Part shown: positions 1 to 5,021 of the stretch, piece after piece
Position numbering within the stretch: the first letter of the stretch is position 1
Layout: each line of letters begins with the position of its first letter
Assembly (NCBI GenBank): GCA_018830205.1
Contig: JAHJSX010000117.1
Span: 1 to 5,644, forward strand
Direction of reading: 5' to 3'
Source of the DNA: an archaeon
GTDB lineage: Archaea; Hydrothermarchaeota; Hydrothermarchaeia; Hydrothermarchaeales; Hydrothermarchaeaceae
DNA: 5,644 nt
Position numbers and translations under genes: made by a program
Notes under the pieces: generated by a model
Seen by the model: only the letters and a program-made list of their open reading frames with translations
What the model was told of the DNA's origin: nothing
Database searches by the model: none

Positions 1-1
1 G

Positions 2-217
2 ATGGACATCATGATGCCGGGGATTAACGGGTGGGAGACTGTAAAGAGGATAAGGAGTGAACCAAAGACAAAGGACATCCCTGTGGCCATGATGACTGTA
101 AAAGACACCAAAGAAGACAAGCTCAAAAGCTTCCAGGAGAGCCGGTGCGACGGGTATATAGTCAAGCCCATTGACTACCGTGAGCTGTTGCGGGTCGTTG
201 GATGGCTCCTTGAATAA
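2..217 (+). CDS. CheY-like response regulator receiver domain, C-terminal part (5' truncated by window edge)
   Basis: This is the last 71 codons of a receiver domain; the true start lies before the window. The visible part begins at the beta-3 strand with MDIMMPG, where D is the expected phospho-acceptor aspartate. It continues with the GWE helix, the conserved Thr in MMTVKD and the conserved Lys in VKPID. The protein ends right after the final receiver helix (VVGWLLE), so no output domain follows. It is either a stand-alone receiver or the last domain of a longer histidine kinase or regulator. The next gene starts 10 nt downstream on the same strand, so the two are probably co-transcribed and this receiver may act with that regulator. 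It resembles the complete receiver at 1864-2247 (both have MDIMMP, GWE and a WLL ending), so the two are likely paralogues. The domain call is firm; the signal and partner are unknown. Confidence 0.9.
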   Translation: MDIMMPGINGWETVKRIRSEPKTKDIPVAMMTVKDTKEDKLKSFQESRCDGYIVKPIDYRELLRVVGWLLE

Positions 218-218
218 T

Positions 219-223
219 GGTGA
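219..223 (+). promoter_or_regulatory. Ribosome binding site GGTGA that fixes the start of the following regulator
   Basis: GGTGA sits 4 nt before the ATG at 228 and matches the archaeal anti-Shine-Dalgarno sequence. It supports that start over an in-frame ATG at 171, which lies inside the preceding receiver gene and would add 19 residues unlike the family. Confidence 0.6.
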
Positions 224-227
224 AAGA

Positions 228-1502
228 ATGGCAGCAAAAGACATAGCTTCGCTTTGCGGGATAAACTGCCGCCTATGCGGGCAGTATCTTGGCAAAAGGT
301 GCAAGATTTGCCAGAGTGAAGAGAGCAAGCGCGACTGCGAGGCCCTCAAATGCGTCCTTGAAATCGAGAAAATTAAAAGCTGTTTTGACTGTGAGAAGGT
401 CGCCTACTGCAAGAAAAGGGGGAGGGCAATAGATGCCTGCCTGGTAATCAGGCCGGGGAGAAAACTGGCGCCCGGGGCCGTCTATGTTCTTACGGGGTCA
501 CGGGAAAATGCAATGAACCTGCTTTCGAAACATGTTTTCATGGGCAAGAGCGCTGCGGTATTCACTGACAGGGAGCCCAAGGCCCTTGCAAGGGAGTTTA
601 TGCTTGAAGACACGAAAATCTACCCGCTCGCATCGGGAAAGCCCAAAAGCGGCGAAATCAGCATCAATGACATTGACAAAATCAAGGATGTGTTCGGGGG
701 TGAAATAAACAAAAAGGACATCATTGTCCTTGACGGGCTCGAAGCCCTGCAGGAGGCAAACTCCTGGCAAAAAACTTTGAATCTGGTAAGCTTTGCGGAC
801 AAAAAGATTCTCAAAAGTCCTGCTGCCCTGCTAATCGTAACGGATGGATTGGCAGAAGGGCAGAAGAACCATGTTAAGGACATGGCGGCTGACTCGAAAA
901 TAAAGAAAATCATAAAATCCATATCAAATCCAAACAGGATGGAGATTCTTGCGCATCTGCAGGCTGAGGGCAAGTCGACATTCACGCAAATATACAAAAA
1001 ACTCGGCTATACGGTCCCGCCCAAGCTAAGTTTTCATCTAAAGGTCTTGAGGGATTCACGGGCAATAGAGCAGGACGCTCTTGGCGTCTACTTCCTTTCA
1101 GATATTGGCGCCGAGCTTGGAAGTATGCTTGATAAAATCGGCAAAAGTATTGAGGATGTGGAAGCCGATTCTCTGGCCCATGAAAAAGAAGGATACATAG
1201 AAAAGTGGGATGAAAGGTACCAGTGGTATATTCGCAGAATGAGCAGGGTGAACATGGAGTCTGTGCCAGTCATAGCCGATGTGAAAAATTCGCTTGAGAT
1301 AATCTTTGGTGAAAAGGTTACAAGAGACATACTCCAGACCACGTTAAAAGAGTATATTGAAACTGAAAGAAAGATGAGCACGGCGGACCAAAAAAGGATG
1401 ATTAGCGAAATTGCCTTCGTCCACCTTGTCGATTCCATCCCACTGGTGGAGGCCATCGATTGGGCCGACGAGCTTCTCAAAAAGCACGACTTAAAAAACT
1501 AA
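228..1502 (+). CDS. Predicted transcription regulator: DUF3795-like Cys-rich domain, DUF835-like domain, ArsR-type winged helix
   Basis: This 424-residue protein has no transmembrane segment and is probably a cytoplasmic sensor-regulator. Residues 1-75 hold 11 cysteines (10, 14, 17, 25, 28, 37, 42, 52, 55, 61, 71). They begin CGINCRLC, as in DUF3795 proteins, and suggest a zinc or Fe-S site. Residues about 84-215 look like DUF835, an archaeal signalling domain; the DGLEAL motif at 169-174 is typical. Residues about 225-305 form an ArsR-like winged helix (SNPNRMEILAHL, then FHLKVLRDS as recognition helix and a wing before YFLSDIG). Residues 310-424 are predicted helical and I do not recognise them. 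The GGTGA site fixes the start. A receiver-domain gene lies 10 nt upstream, which suggests a two-component link. Redox or metal sensing by the Cys cluster is inference; the DNA-binding role is well supported, and the targets, possibly the nearby respiratory operon, are unknown. Confidence 0.82.
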   Translation: MAAKDIASLCGINCRLCGQYLGKRCKICQSEESKRDCEALKCVLEIEKIKSCFDCEKVAYCKKRGRAIDACLVIRPGRKLAPGAVYVLTGSRENAMNLLSKHVFMGKSAAVFTDREPKALAREFMLEDTKIYPLASGKPKSGEISINDIDKIKDVFGGEINKKDIIVLDGLEALQEANSWQKTLNLVSFADKKILKSPAALLIVTDGLAEGQKNHVKDMAADSKIKKIIKSISNPNRMEILAHLQAEGKSTFTQIYKKLGYTVPPKLSFHLKVLRDSRAIEQDALGVYFLSDIGAELGSMLDKIGKSIEDVEADSLAHEKEGYIEKWDERYQWYIRRMSRVNMESVPVIADVKNSLEIIFGEKVTRDILQTTLKEYIETERKMSTADQKRMISEIAFVHLVDSIPLVEAIDWADELLKKHDLKN

Positions 1503-1503
1503 A

Positions 1504-1536
1504 GAGCATGCCTGCAGGCTCCTTAAATTTTTTTTT
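1504..1536 (+). terminator. Terminator after the receiver/regulator pair
   Basis: A short inverted repeat starts 1 nt after the stop codon: GAGC at 1504-1507 with GCTC at 1518-1521, and a nested palindrome GCCTGCAGGC. A run of nine T at 1528-1536 follows. In archaea the T-run itself is the main termination signal. The T-run continues into A-rich DNA that may also serve as promoter for the next gene. Confidence 0.6.
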
Positions 1537-1555
1537 AAAAAATTGATAACTATAC
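1531..1555 (+). promoter_or_regulatory. Possible archaeal promoter of the small secreted-protein gene
   Basis: The AT-rich stretch after the terminator contains TATA-like strings (TTTTTTAAAA at 1531-1540, ACTATAC near 1549-1555). With the usual spacing of about 25 nt they would give a start site near 1562-1580, leaving a leader of about 30-45 nt before the ribosome binding site. A further TATA-like string, ATTATATC near 1567, seems too close to the gene. The exact box cannot be chosen from sequence alone. Confidence 0.3.
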
Positions 1556-1592
1556 CCCCGGCCAATATTATATCATGCAAAATTTTTCAATC

Positions 1593-1600
1593 AAGGAGGT
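1593..1600 (+). promoter_or_regulatory. Strong ribosome binding site AAGGAGGT
   Basis: This near-perfect Shine-Dalgarno lies 7 nt before the ATG at 1608. It shows that translation starts there and not at the in-frame ATG at 1575, and it is the main evidence that the short gene is real. Confidence 0.75.
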
Positions 1601-1607
1601 TTTTGTG

Positions 1608-1814
1608 ATGAAAAAGGAGTATTTTCTTATAATGAGTTTTATTTTCTTACTTTTGGCCGGACAGGAAGCAGGCATGGCGCTTGAGGGGGATGTAACAATG
1701 GATACAACCGATACCGAATATGAAACTGCACAAGACGCCGCAGAAACATTTGTGTATGAGTGCCCCACCTGGCGCCGCATTGTCTGTATTGAGACTCCAT
1801 ACATGGTTAGTTGA
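1608..1814 (+). CDS. Small secreted or membrane-anchored protein of unknown function (68 aa)
   Basis: The gene encodes 68 residues. The N-terminus is a clear signal peptide or anchor: MKK, then a hydrophobic core at about residues 5-17, then small residues with a possible cleavage site after Ala24 (GMA/L). The mature part of about 44 residues is strongly acidic (DTTDTEYE region) and then changes to a short segment with two cysteines, C52 and C60 (ECPTWRRIVC), which could form a disulfide or bind a metal. I recognise no family. The start is set by AAGGAGGT 7 nt upstream. The gene stands alone between a terminator and a convergent response-regulator gene, so it is probably a separate transcript. 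A small exported redox or envelope protein is possible, but no function can be assigned. Confidence 0.6.
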   Translation: MKKEYFLIMSFIFLLLAGQEAGMALEGDVTMDTTDTEYETAQDAAETFVYECPTWRRIVCIETPYMVS

Positions 1815-1816
1815 TT

Positions 1817-1823
1817 AAAAAAA
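1817..1823 (-). terminator. T-run terminator of the minus-strand response regulator
   Basis: Seven A on the plus strand read as T7 on the minus strand, about 40 nt after the stop codon of the response regulator at 1864. No convincing hairpin precedes it, which is normal for archaeal T-run termination. Confidence 0.4.
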
Positions 1824-1863
1824 TTGGACATATATCTGCGAATACTGCGGGGCATGCTTGTGC

Positions 1864-2247
1864 TTAAGAAATAGGGCGAAAATTATTTTTTTTAAGCAGC
1901 CAATCCACTGCATTTAGCAGGTTCTCTTTTGATATGGGTTTCCTAATATGCCAGTCGGCTACCTCTAAACTTTTCGCCTTGCCCATTTCTGTGGCGTTTA
2001 TGGTCAGCATTGAGATGACTATGTCTTTATTGCTCTTGTCTTTCCTTATCTTTTTTACAACCTCCCAGCCATCCATCTCGGGCATCATGATGTCCATTAA
2101 AATCAAGTCTGGCTTTTCGTTTTCCAGTAAATCGAGGCACTTCCTGCCGCTATCTGCGGTCATTACCTCATGACCCTCGCTTTCAAGCATCGTTCCAACG
2201 ACATGCAGTATTTTTTCGTCGTCGTCAACAAACAGTATTTTGCTCAT
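1864..2247 (-). CDS. Stand-alone CheY-like response regulator
   Basis: A complete 127-residue receiver domain with no output domain. All key positions are present: the acidic pocket D8-D9-D10, phospho-acceptor D52 in LMDIMMP, T82 and K103 (RKPIS). It should take phosphate from a histidine kinase not seen here and act through protein contacts. A GTG nine nt upstream (2256) would extend the ORF, but it is part of the Shine-Dalgarno GAGGTGA, so ATG 2247 is the start. The gene lies downstream of, and on the same strand as, the Dsr-like operon, but a terminator and a likely promoter separate them. It is paralogous to the truncated receiver at the left edge. The last 8-10 residues (KKNNFRPIS) run past the usual domain end. 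Identity is firm; pathway unknown. Confidence 0.93.
   Translation of the reverse strand: MSKILFVDDDEKILHVVGTMLESEGHEVMTADSGRKCLDLLENEKPDLILMDIMMPEMDGWEVVKKIRKDKSNKDIVISMLTINATEMGKAKSLEVADWHIRKPISKENLLNAVDWLLKKNNFRPIS
1886..1893 (+). terminator. Possible T8 terminator for the small secreted-protein gene, inside the convergent gene
   Basis: No T-run lies between the stop at 1814 and the neighbouring gene. The first plus-strand T-run (eight T) is about 72 nt downstream, inside the last codons of the convergent response regulator, where it encodes Lys-Lys-Asn-Asn. If it is used, the two transcripts overlap at their 3' ends. Confidence 0.25.
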
Positions 2248-2252
2248 CCCGC

Positions 2253-2259
2253 TCACCTC
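2253..2259 (-). promoter_or_regulatory. Ribosome binding site GAGGTGA of the response regulator
   Basis: GAGGTGA lies 5 nt before the ATG at 2247. It contains the GTG that would otherwise be taken as an earlier start, so it decides the start codon. Confidence 0.7.
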
Positions 2260-2261
2260 GT

Positions 2262-2300
2262 AAATCCCTAATATTTACTTAAACATTTAAAAAAAAGTTG
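2262..2300 (-). promoter_or_regulatory. Likely promoter of the response regulator gene
   Basis: Between the upstream terminator and the ribosome binding site the minus strand is strongly AT-rich. A TATA-like TTTAAATG spans about 2291-2284, with further A/T-rich strings after it. At about 25 nt spacing this gives a start site near 2262 and a short leader with the Shine-Dalgarno site. It suggests the regulator is transcribed apart from the respiratory operon. Confidence 0.4.
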
Positions 2301-2311
2301 TTGCTTTAAAA

Positions 2312-2340
2312 TAAAAAAAGGAGGCCTCAGGCGGCCTTCT
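2312..2340 (-). terminator. Terminator of the Dsr-like operon, overlapping the last stop codon
   Basis: On the minus strand AAGGCC and GGCCT form a short stem around a loop that contains the TGA stop codon (2327-2329) of the 54-residue protein. A run of seven T at 2319-2313 and more A/T follow. A hairpin followed by a T-run ends the operon before the response regulator promoter. Confidence 0.6.
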
Positions 2341-2491
2341 TCCTTTCCTTGCCCTCGCTGATAACGTATCTTGCGATTATGAAGCATAAGCTGACGATGC
2401 TAAGGACCACGCACAGCATGAACCATGTTGGCGCATCACCAATCATTGTCCCCTCTCCTACCAGCGATCCAGTTACTGCATCTGATGACAT
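2327..2491 (-). CDS. Small single-TM membrane protein (54 aa), last gene of the Dsr-like operon
   Basis: The frame reads MSSDAVTGSL, about ten more polar or small residues, a hydrophobic segment at about residues 22-42 (WFMLCVVLSIVSLCFIIA), then a positively charged tail (KERKKAA). By the positive-inside rule the C-terminus is cytoplasmic and the N-terminus outside. The start has a very good ribosome binding site (GAGGTG, 6 nt spacing) that overlaps the stop codon of the dsrP-like gene, and the operon terminator begins at its stop. These are strong signs of a translated gene. Two cysteines (27 and 36) lie in the membrane segment. I recognise no family. By position it could be a small accessory subunit that stabilises the membrane complex, as small single-TM subunits do in other respiratory enzymes; that is inference. 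Confidence 0.72.
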   Translation of the reverse strand: MSSDAVTGSLVGEGTMIGDAPTWFMLCVVLSIVSLCFIIARYVISEGKERKKAA

Positions 2492-2497
2492 ATTTTA

Positions 2498-2503
2498 CAC
2501 CTC
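2498..2503 (-). promoter_or_regulatory. Ribosome binding site GAGGTG of the 54-aa membrane protein
   Basis: GAGGTG overlaps the TGA stop of the dsrP-like gene and lies 6 nt before the ATG at 2491. It is the best evidence that this short frame is translated, and it suggests translational coupling to the upstream gene. Confidence 0.7.
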
Positions 2504-4190
2504 ACATATCCTCGCATGCCATGTCGCATGAGGACTTGGCAATTGCGTGCTCTTTTTCTGCGTGCGCACAGCACTCGTCTTCTGATGCGAATTCCGCATC
2601 ACACAGTCCGCATTTTGATACCATCTTGGCTCCGGCCGCTGGAGCAGCGGCCTCGCCCTTGACCTCTGCGCAGGCCATGTCGCACGAATCCTTGGCTATG
2701 CCATGCTCTTTTTCTGCGTGCTCGCAGCATTCATCAAGTGTTGCGAATGTCGTGTCGCAAAGCTCGTACTGAGCTGGTGGGCCCGTCGCCTCCGGCGCCG
2801 CCCCCACCCCACCTGCCGCGGCAGGTGTGGCTACGATTGGCTCGGGCTCTATGTGGACTTCCCCGACATCAAGCTCGATTAGCGGGAAGTACTTGGCAAA
2901 GATAGCGAACATCAAGAACCCTATTACAAGCGTGCCTGCAAAAAGCGACCACTCGACCCATGTCGGGCTGTAAATGCCATATGTAGTGAGAGGTTCAATG
3001 AAAGTGCTCCTTGTCGCCGGGTCGATAATCGGGTTTGGTATAAGCTGCCTTGAAAGCGGCGGGAGCGTAATCAGCATCCTCTTGAGCCAAAGGGCTGGAA
3101 TGACTATCGCCGATGCTATAACTATGCCTTTTGTTGTCTTGGTCTGAGGGAGTATAAGTATTACAAGCGGGAGTATCAGGCCCAGTATCAGGTACCCCCA
3201 CCAGAAGGGTGCGAATTCTCCAAAGAATAGCGCGTTTGAAACGTTTTGCTCTGGCAGGAGGCCCGCATATCTCATCACTAGCTGCTCGCAGACTATGAAG
3301 TACAGGTACAAAAACAAAAACACACGCAGTCCCATCCCAAGCCCGTGGATTATCTTGTCCGATATAAATTCATACCAGTCGAACATCCATCTTGTGATGT
3401 AGGCGATTAGAATAATTGCAGCAAGGGCGGAGGCAAGTGCTGCCGCAAGGAAGTATATCGGCAGTAGCGCCGTAAACCAGCCGGGTTGTGCTACCTGCAG
3501 TGCGAAGATGAGCGGGATGATAAACCCGCTTGCAGAGCACATTATGAGAAGAAGCGCTATGCCAAGGTAGTAGCCTGCCTTGTCATTTATCCTTTTGTCC
3601 TTTTTGGTTCCCTTGTATCCAGCTCCGAGGAACTTGTAGACTCCGGTCATCATGGTGTCGGGGAATTTCTTAATCATGTCGGGCATTTCCCTGCGAAGTC
3701 CGATGTAAAAGAATGTCAAGCTTCCCATGAAGTAGAGTACAATGATGAAAACGTCCCAGGAGAGCGGCGATTGGTACCTGCCCCATTTCACGAGGTTAAT
3801 CACGCGGTCGGGCCTTCCGAGGTCAAATGTTATCATGATTCCGGAAAGCGAGAGGCAGATGAGTGTCAAAAGCTCGCCAAGACGCGCGACAGGTTTGTAT
3901 TGCTCAAGGTTTAAGACCGTCACTGCTGCAGATATCGCAATTCCTCCGTGTGCAATGCCGACAAACCAGATGAACGTCCCAATGTAAAGCCCCATATACA
4001 TCGGCTCGTTGAGGCCTGTTACCACGAGCCCCTTTGAAAGCTGCTGGTAGTATGCAAAGCCGAACCATGCCAGGATTAAAAGCGATGCGATTAAAAATTT
4101 GTAAAATCCGCCTGTAGTGCGGGTAACCGACACAAGGATTTTATCCATGTTACGCTCGGTTTTTTCGTGGTCTAATTCTAACTCTGACAT
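2502..4190 (-). CDS. dsrP: DsrP/NrfD-type quinone-interacting membrane subunit with a C-terminal Cys/His finger tail
   Basis: A 562-residue NrfD/PsrC-superfamily protein. I count about ten membrane segments (near 32-50, 64-90, 105-122, 145-163, 207-230, 239-264, 286-308, 329-348, 354-373, 411-434), with the family motifs DLGRPDR (123-129) and GRYQSPLSWD (137-146). Such subunits exchange electrons between menaquinone and a periplasmic Fe-S partner, here the DsrO-like protein encoded 3 nt upstream. A GGGGA site 7 nt before the ATG supports the start. After the last helix comes an Ala/Gly/Pro linker (about 450-473), then two copies of a Cys/His module (474-507 and 526-559). The second has C527, C530, H543 and H548 in C2H2 spacing. 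To my knowledge this tail is not part of usual DsrP proteins. With both ends predicted cytoplasmic, it would face the cytoplasm. The family is firm; DsrP is chosen over other NrfD types from the J-O-P gene order. Confidence 0.88.
   Translation of the reverse strand: MSELELDHEKTERNMDKILVSVTRTTGGFYKFLIASLLILAWFGFAYYQQLSKGLVVTGLNEPMYMGLYIGTFIWFVGIAHGGIAISAAVTVLNLEQYKPVARLGELLTLICLSLSGIMITFDLGRPDRVINLVKWGRYQSPLSWDVFIIVLYFMGSLTFFYIGLRREMPDMIKKFPDTMMTGVYKFLGAGYKGTKKDKRINDKAGYYLGIALLLIMCSASGFIIPLIFALQVAQPGWFTALLPIYFLAAALASALAAIILIAYITRWMFDWYEFISDKIIHGLGMGLRVFLFLYLYFIVCEQLVMRYAGLLPEQNVSNALFFGEFAPFWWGYLILGLILPLVILILPQTKTTKGIVIASAIVIPALWLKRMLITLPPLSRQLIPNPIIDPATRSTFIEPLTTYGIYSPTWVEWSLFAGTLVIGFLMFAIFAKYFPLIELDVGEVHIEPEPIVATPAAAGGVGAAPEATGPPAQYELCDTTFATLDECCEHAEKEHGIAKDSCDMACAEVKGEAAAPAAGAKMVSKCGLCDAEFASEDECCAHAEKEHAIAKSSCDMACEDM
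2514..2615 (-). repeat. Cys/His module, copy 2 of the DsrP-like tail (residues 526-559)
   Basis: The pattern is C-x2-C-x12-H-x4-H (C527, C530, H543, H548), the classical C2H2 zinc-finger spacing with Phe at 534. It has an extra CC pair (540-541) and ends with CDMAC (555-559). It is the more complete of the two copies in this protein, and the protein ends three residues later. Confidence 0.8.
2670..2771 (-). repeat. Cys/His module, copy 1 of the DsrP-like tail (residues 474-507)
   Basis: The same module lies exactly 52 residues before copy 2. C478, F482, C488, C489, H491, H496, C503 and C507 are kept, but the first finger cysteine is Tyr475. The codons differ from copy 2 mostly at third positions, so the duplication is not recent and the protein sequence appears to be under selection. 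Confidence 0.8.
2810..2827 (-). repeat. 18-nt perfect palindrome in the linker of the dsrP-like gene
   Basis: CACCTGCCG is followed directly by its reverse complement CGGCAGGTG. It lies in the GC-rich part that encodes the Ala/Gly linker between the membrane domain and the Cys/His tail. The mRNA could form a hairpin here, or it may only reflect the use of GC-rich Ala/Gly codons. Confidence 0.5.
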
Positions 4191-4193
4191 TTT

Positions 4194-5009
4194 TTAATCC
4201 CCTGTGTTATAGTAATATACATTGGGCTTTGTATTGAATTCCTCAAGAAGCCTGATGTATTTCTTCTCGTGGAGAATTTGTGAGATTTCGCTCATTGGGT
4301 CGCCGACGTTTCCGAATTTTATTGCGCCTGATGGACAGCAGACCACGCATGCAGGGTCAAATCCTCTCTCCACCCTGTGAAGGCAGAAGTTGCACTTCTC
4401 TATTACTCCATGGGGGCGGGGGATTTCTATCATGTATGGCGGAGCTGTGGTATCGTTCTCATCGAACTTGAGCTCCTTGCCGGCTTTCTCCCATACCTCA
4501 TTTACCAGTGACCATGATTCAGCGCGCGTCTGGTCAATCCTCTCTTTTGTGGGCTCGTCCCAGTTGAAGTACCTGACGCCGTACGGGCATGAAACCGCAC
4601 ATAGCCTGCATCCGATGCAACGGTAATAATCCACTATGATTATTCCATCAGCCCGCTTGGTTGTTGCCCCTACGGGGCATACCTTTACGCATGGAGGGTT
4701 GTCGCACTGCATGCAGGGACGTGGAAGCCTTTCTGCAAACGTTATGTGCTCGCTTTCAATCGCCATCATCCAGTAGGCATTTGGCGGCGTGACGTTTACT
4801 GTCTTGCATGCATGAACACATGCGTTTATGCCGTCGCACGCGTGTGTGTTCTCGCAAAGCTCCAAATCTATTGCCATCGCATACTTGGTCTTTCCAGCAG
4901 CGGCCTGTAAAAGCTCCTTTGATGAAACTACCGTAGAACCGAGTAATACGGAACCGGCGGCCACGCCACATATTTTAAGGAACTTTCTCCTTGAAACGTC
5001 GCTATACAT
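4194..5009 (-). CDS. dsrO: DsrO-like Tat-exported ferredoxin subunit with four [4Fe-4S] sites
   Basis: From ATG 5009 the protein has 271 residues. It begins with a twin-arginine signal (SRRKFLK at 6-12, then a hydrophobic stretch to about 30), so it is exported folded and should sit on the outer face of the membrane against the DsrP-like subunit. Sixteen cysteines fit four [4Fe-4S] clusters: C52, C58, C64, C68; C99, C102, C107, C111; C131, C134, C137, C141; C206, C209, C221, C225. The first group is spaced wider than in common ferredoxin subunits, and YFNWDEP (147-153) follows the third group; both recall DsrO. It should carry electrons between the DsrJ-like cytochrome and the membrane subunit. 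ATG 5015 overlaps the dsrJ stop (TGATG), but 5009 has better spacing to GGAG/GTGAT; an ATG at 5057 lies inside dsrJ. The NrfC/PsrB families are the alternatives, and gene order favours DsrO. Confidence 0.88.
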   Translation of the reverse strand: MYSDVSRRKFLKICGVAAGSVLLGSTVVSSKELLQAAAGKTKYAMAIDLELCENTHACDGINACVHACKTVNVTPPNAYWMMAIESEHITFAERLPRPCMQCDNPPCVKVCPVGATTKRADGIIIVDYYRCIGCRLCAVSCPYGVRYFNWDEPTKERIDQTRAESWSLVNEVWEKAGKELKFDENDTTAPPYMIEIPRPHGVIEKCNFCLHRVERGFDPACVVCCPSGAIKFGNVGDPMSEISQILHEKKYIRLLEEFNTKPNVYYYNTGD

Positions 5010-5013
5010 CGCC

Positions 5014-5021
5014 ATCACTCC
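5014..5021 (-). promoter_or_regulatory. Ribosome binding site of the dsrO-like gene overlapping the dsrJ stop
   Basis: GGAGTGAT contains the TGA stop of the dsrJ-like gene. GTGAT lies 4 nt, and GGAG 8 nt, before ATG 5009. For ATG 5015 the GGAG spacing is only 2 nt. The layout suggests translational coupling of the two genes. Confidence 0.45.

Noticed and set aside
498..1480. Open frames on the minus strand within the regulator gene (90, 125 and 130 codons)
   Set aside because: They lie fully opposite a well-supported gene, show no recognisable domains or ribosome binding sites, and read as Ser/Phe-rich translations typical of antisense frames.
2248..2256. GTG start at 2256 for the response regulator
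   Set aside because: The GTG is part of the GAGGTGA ribosome binding site of the ATG at 2247, and the receiver fold begins right after that ATG.
2514..2771. Repeats as a possible CRISPR array or mobile-element ends
   Set aside because: The copies are coding, in frame, diverged at third positions, and lie at gene ends; there are no spacers or transposase.
2349..2772. Plus-strand frames of 60 and 115 codons opposite the dsrP tail and the 54-aa gene
   Set aside because: The repeated SACSQHSS-type residues are the reverse-strand reading of the Cys/His modules, so the repeat is explained by the minus-strand gene.
3486..3987. Plus-strand open frames of 142 and 81 codons opposite the dsrP-like gene
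   Set aside because: They are antisense to a clear membrane-protein gene, and their products match no family and have no start signals.
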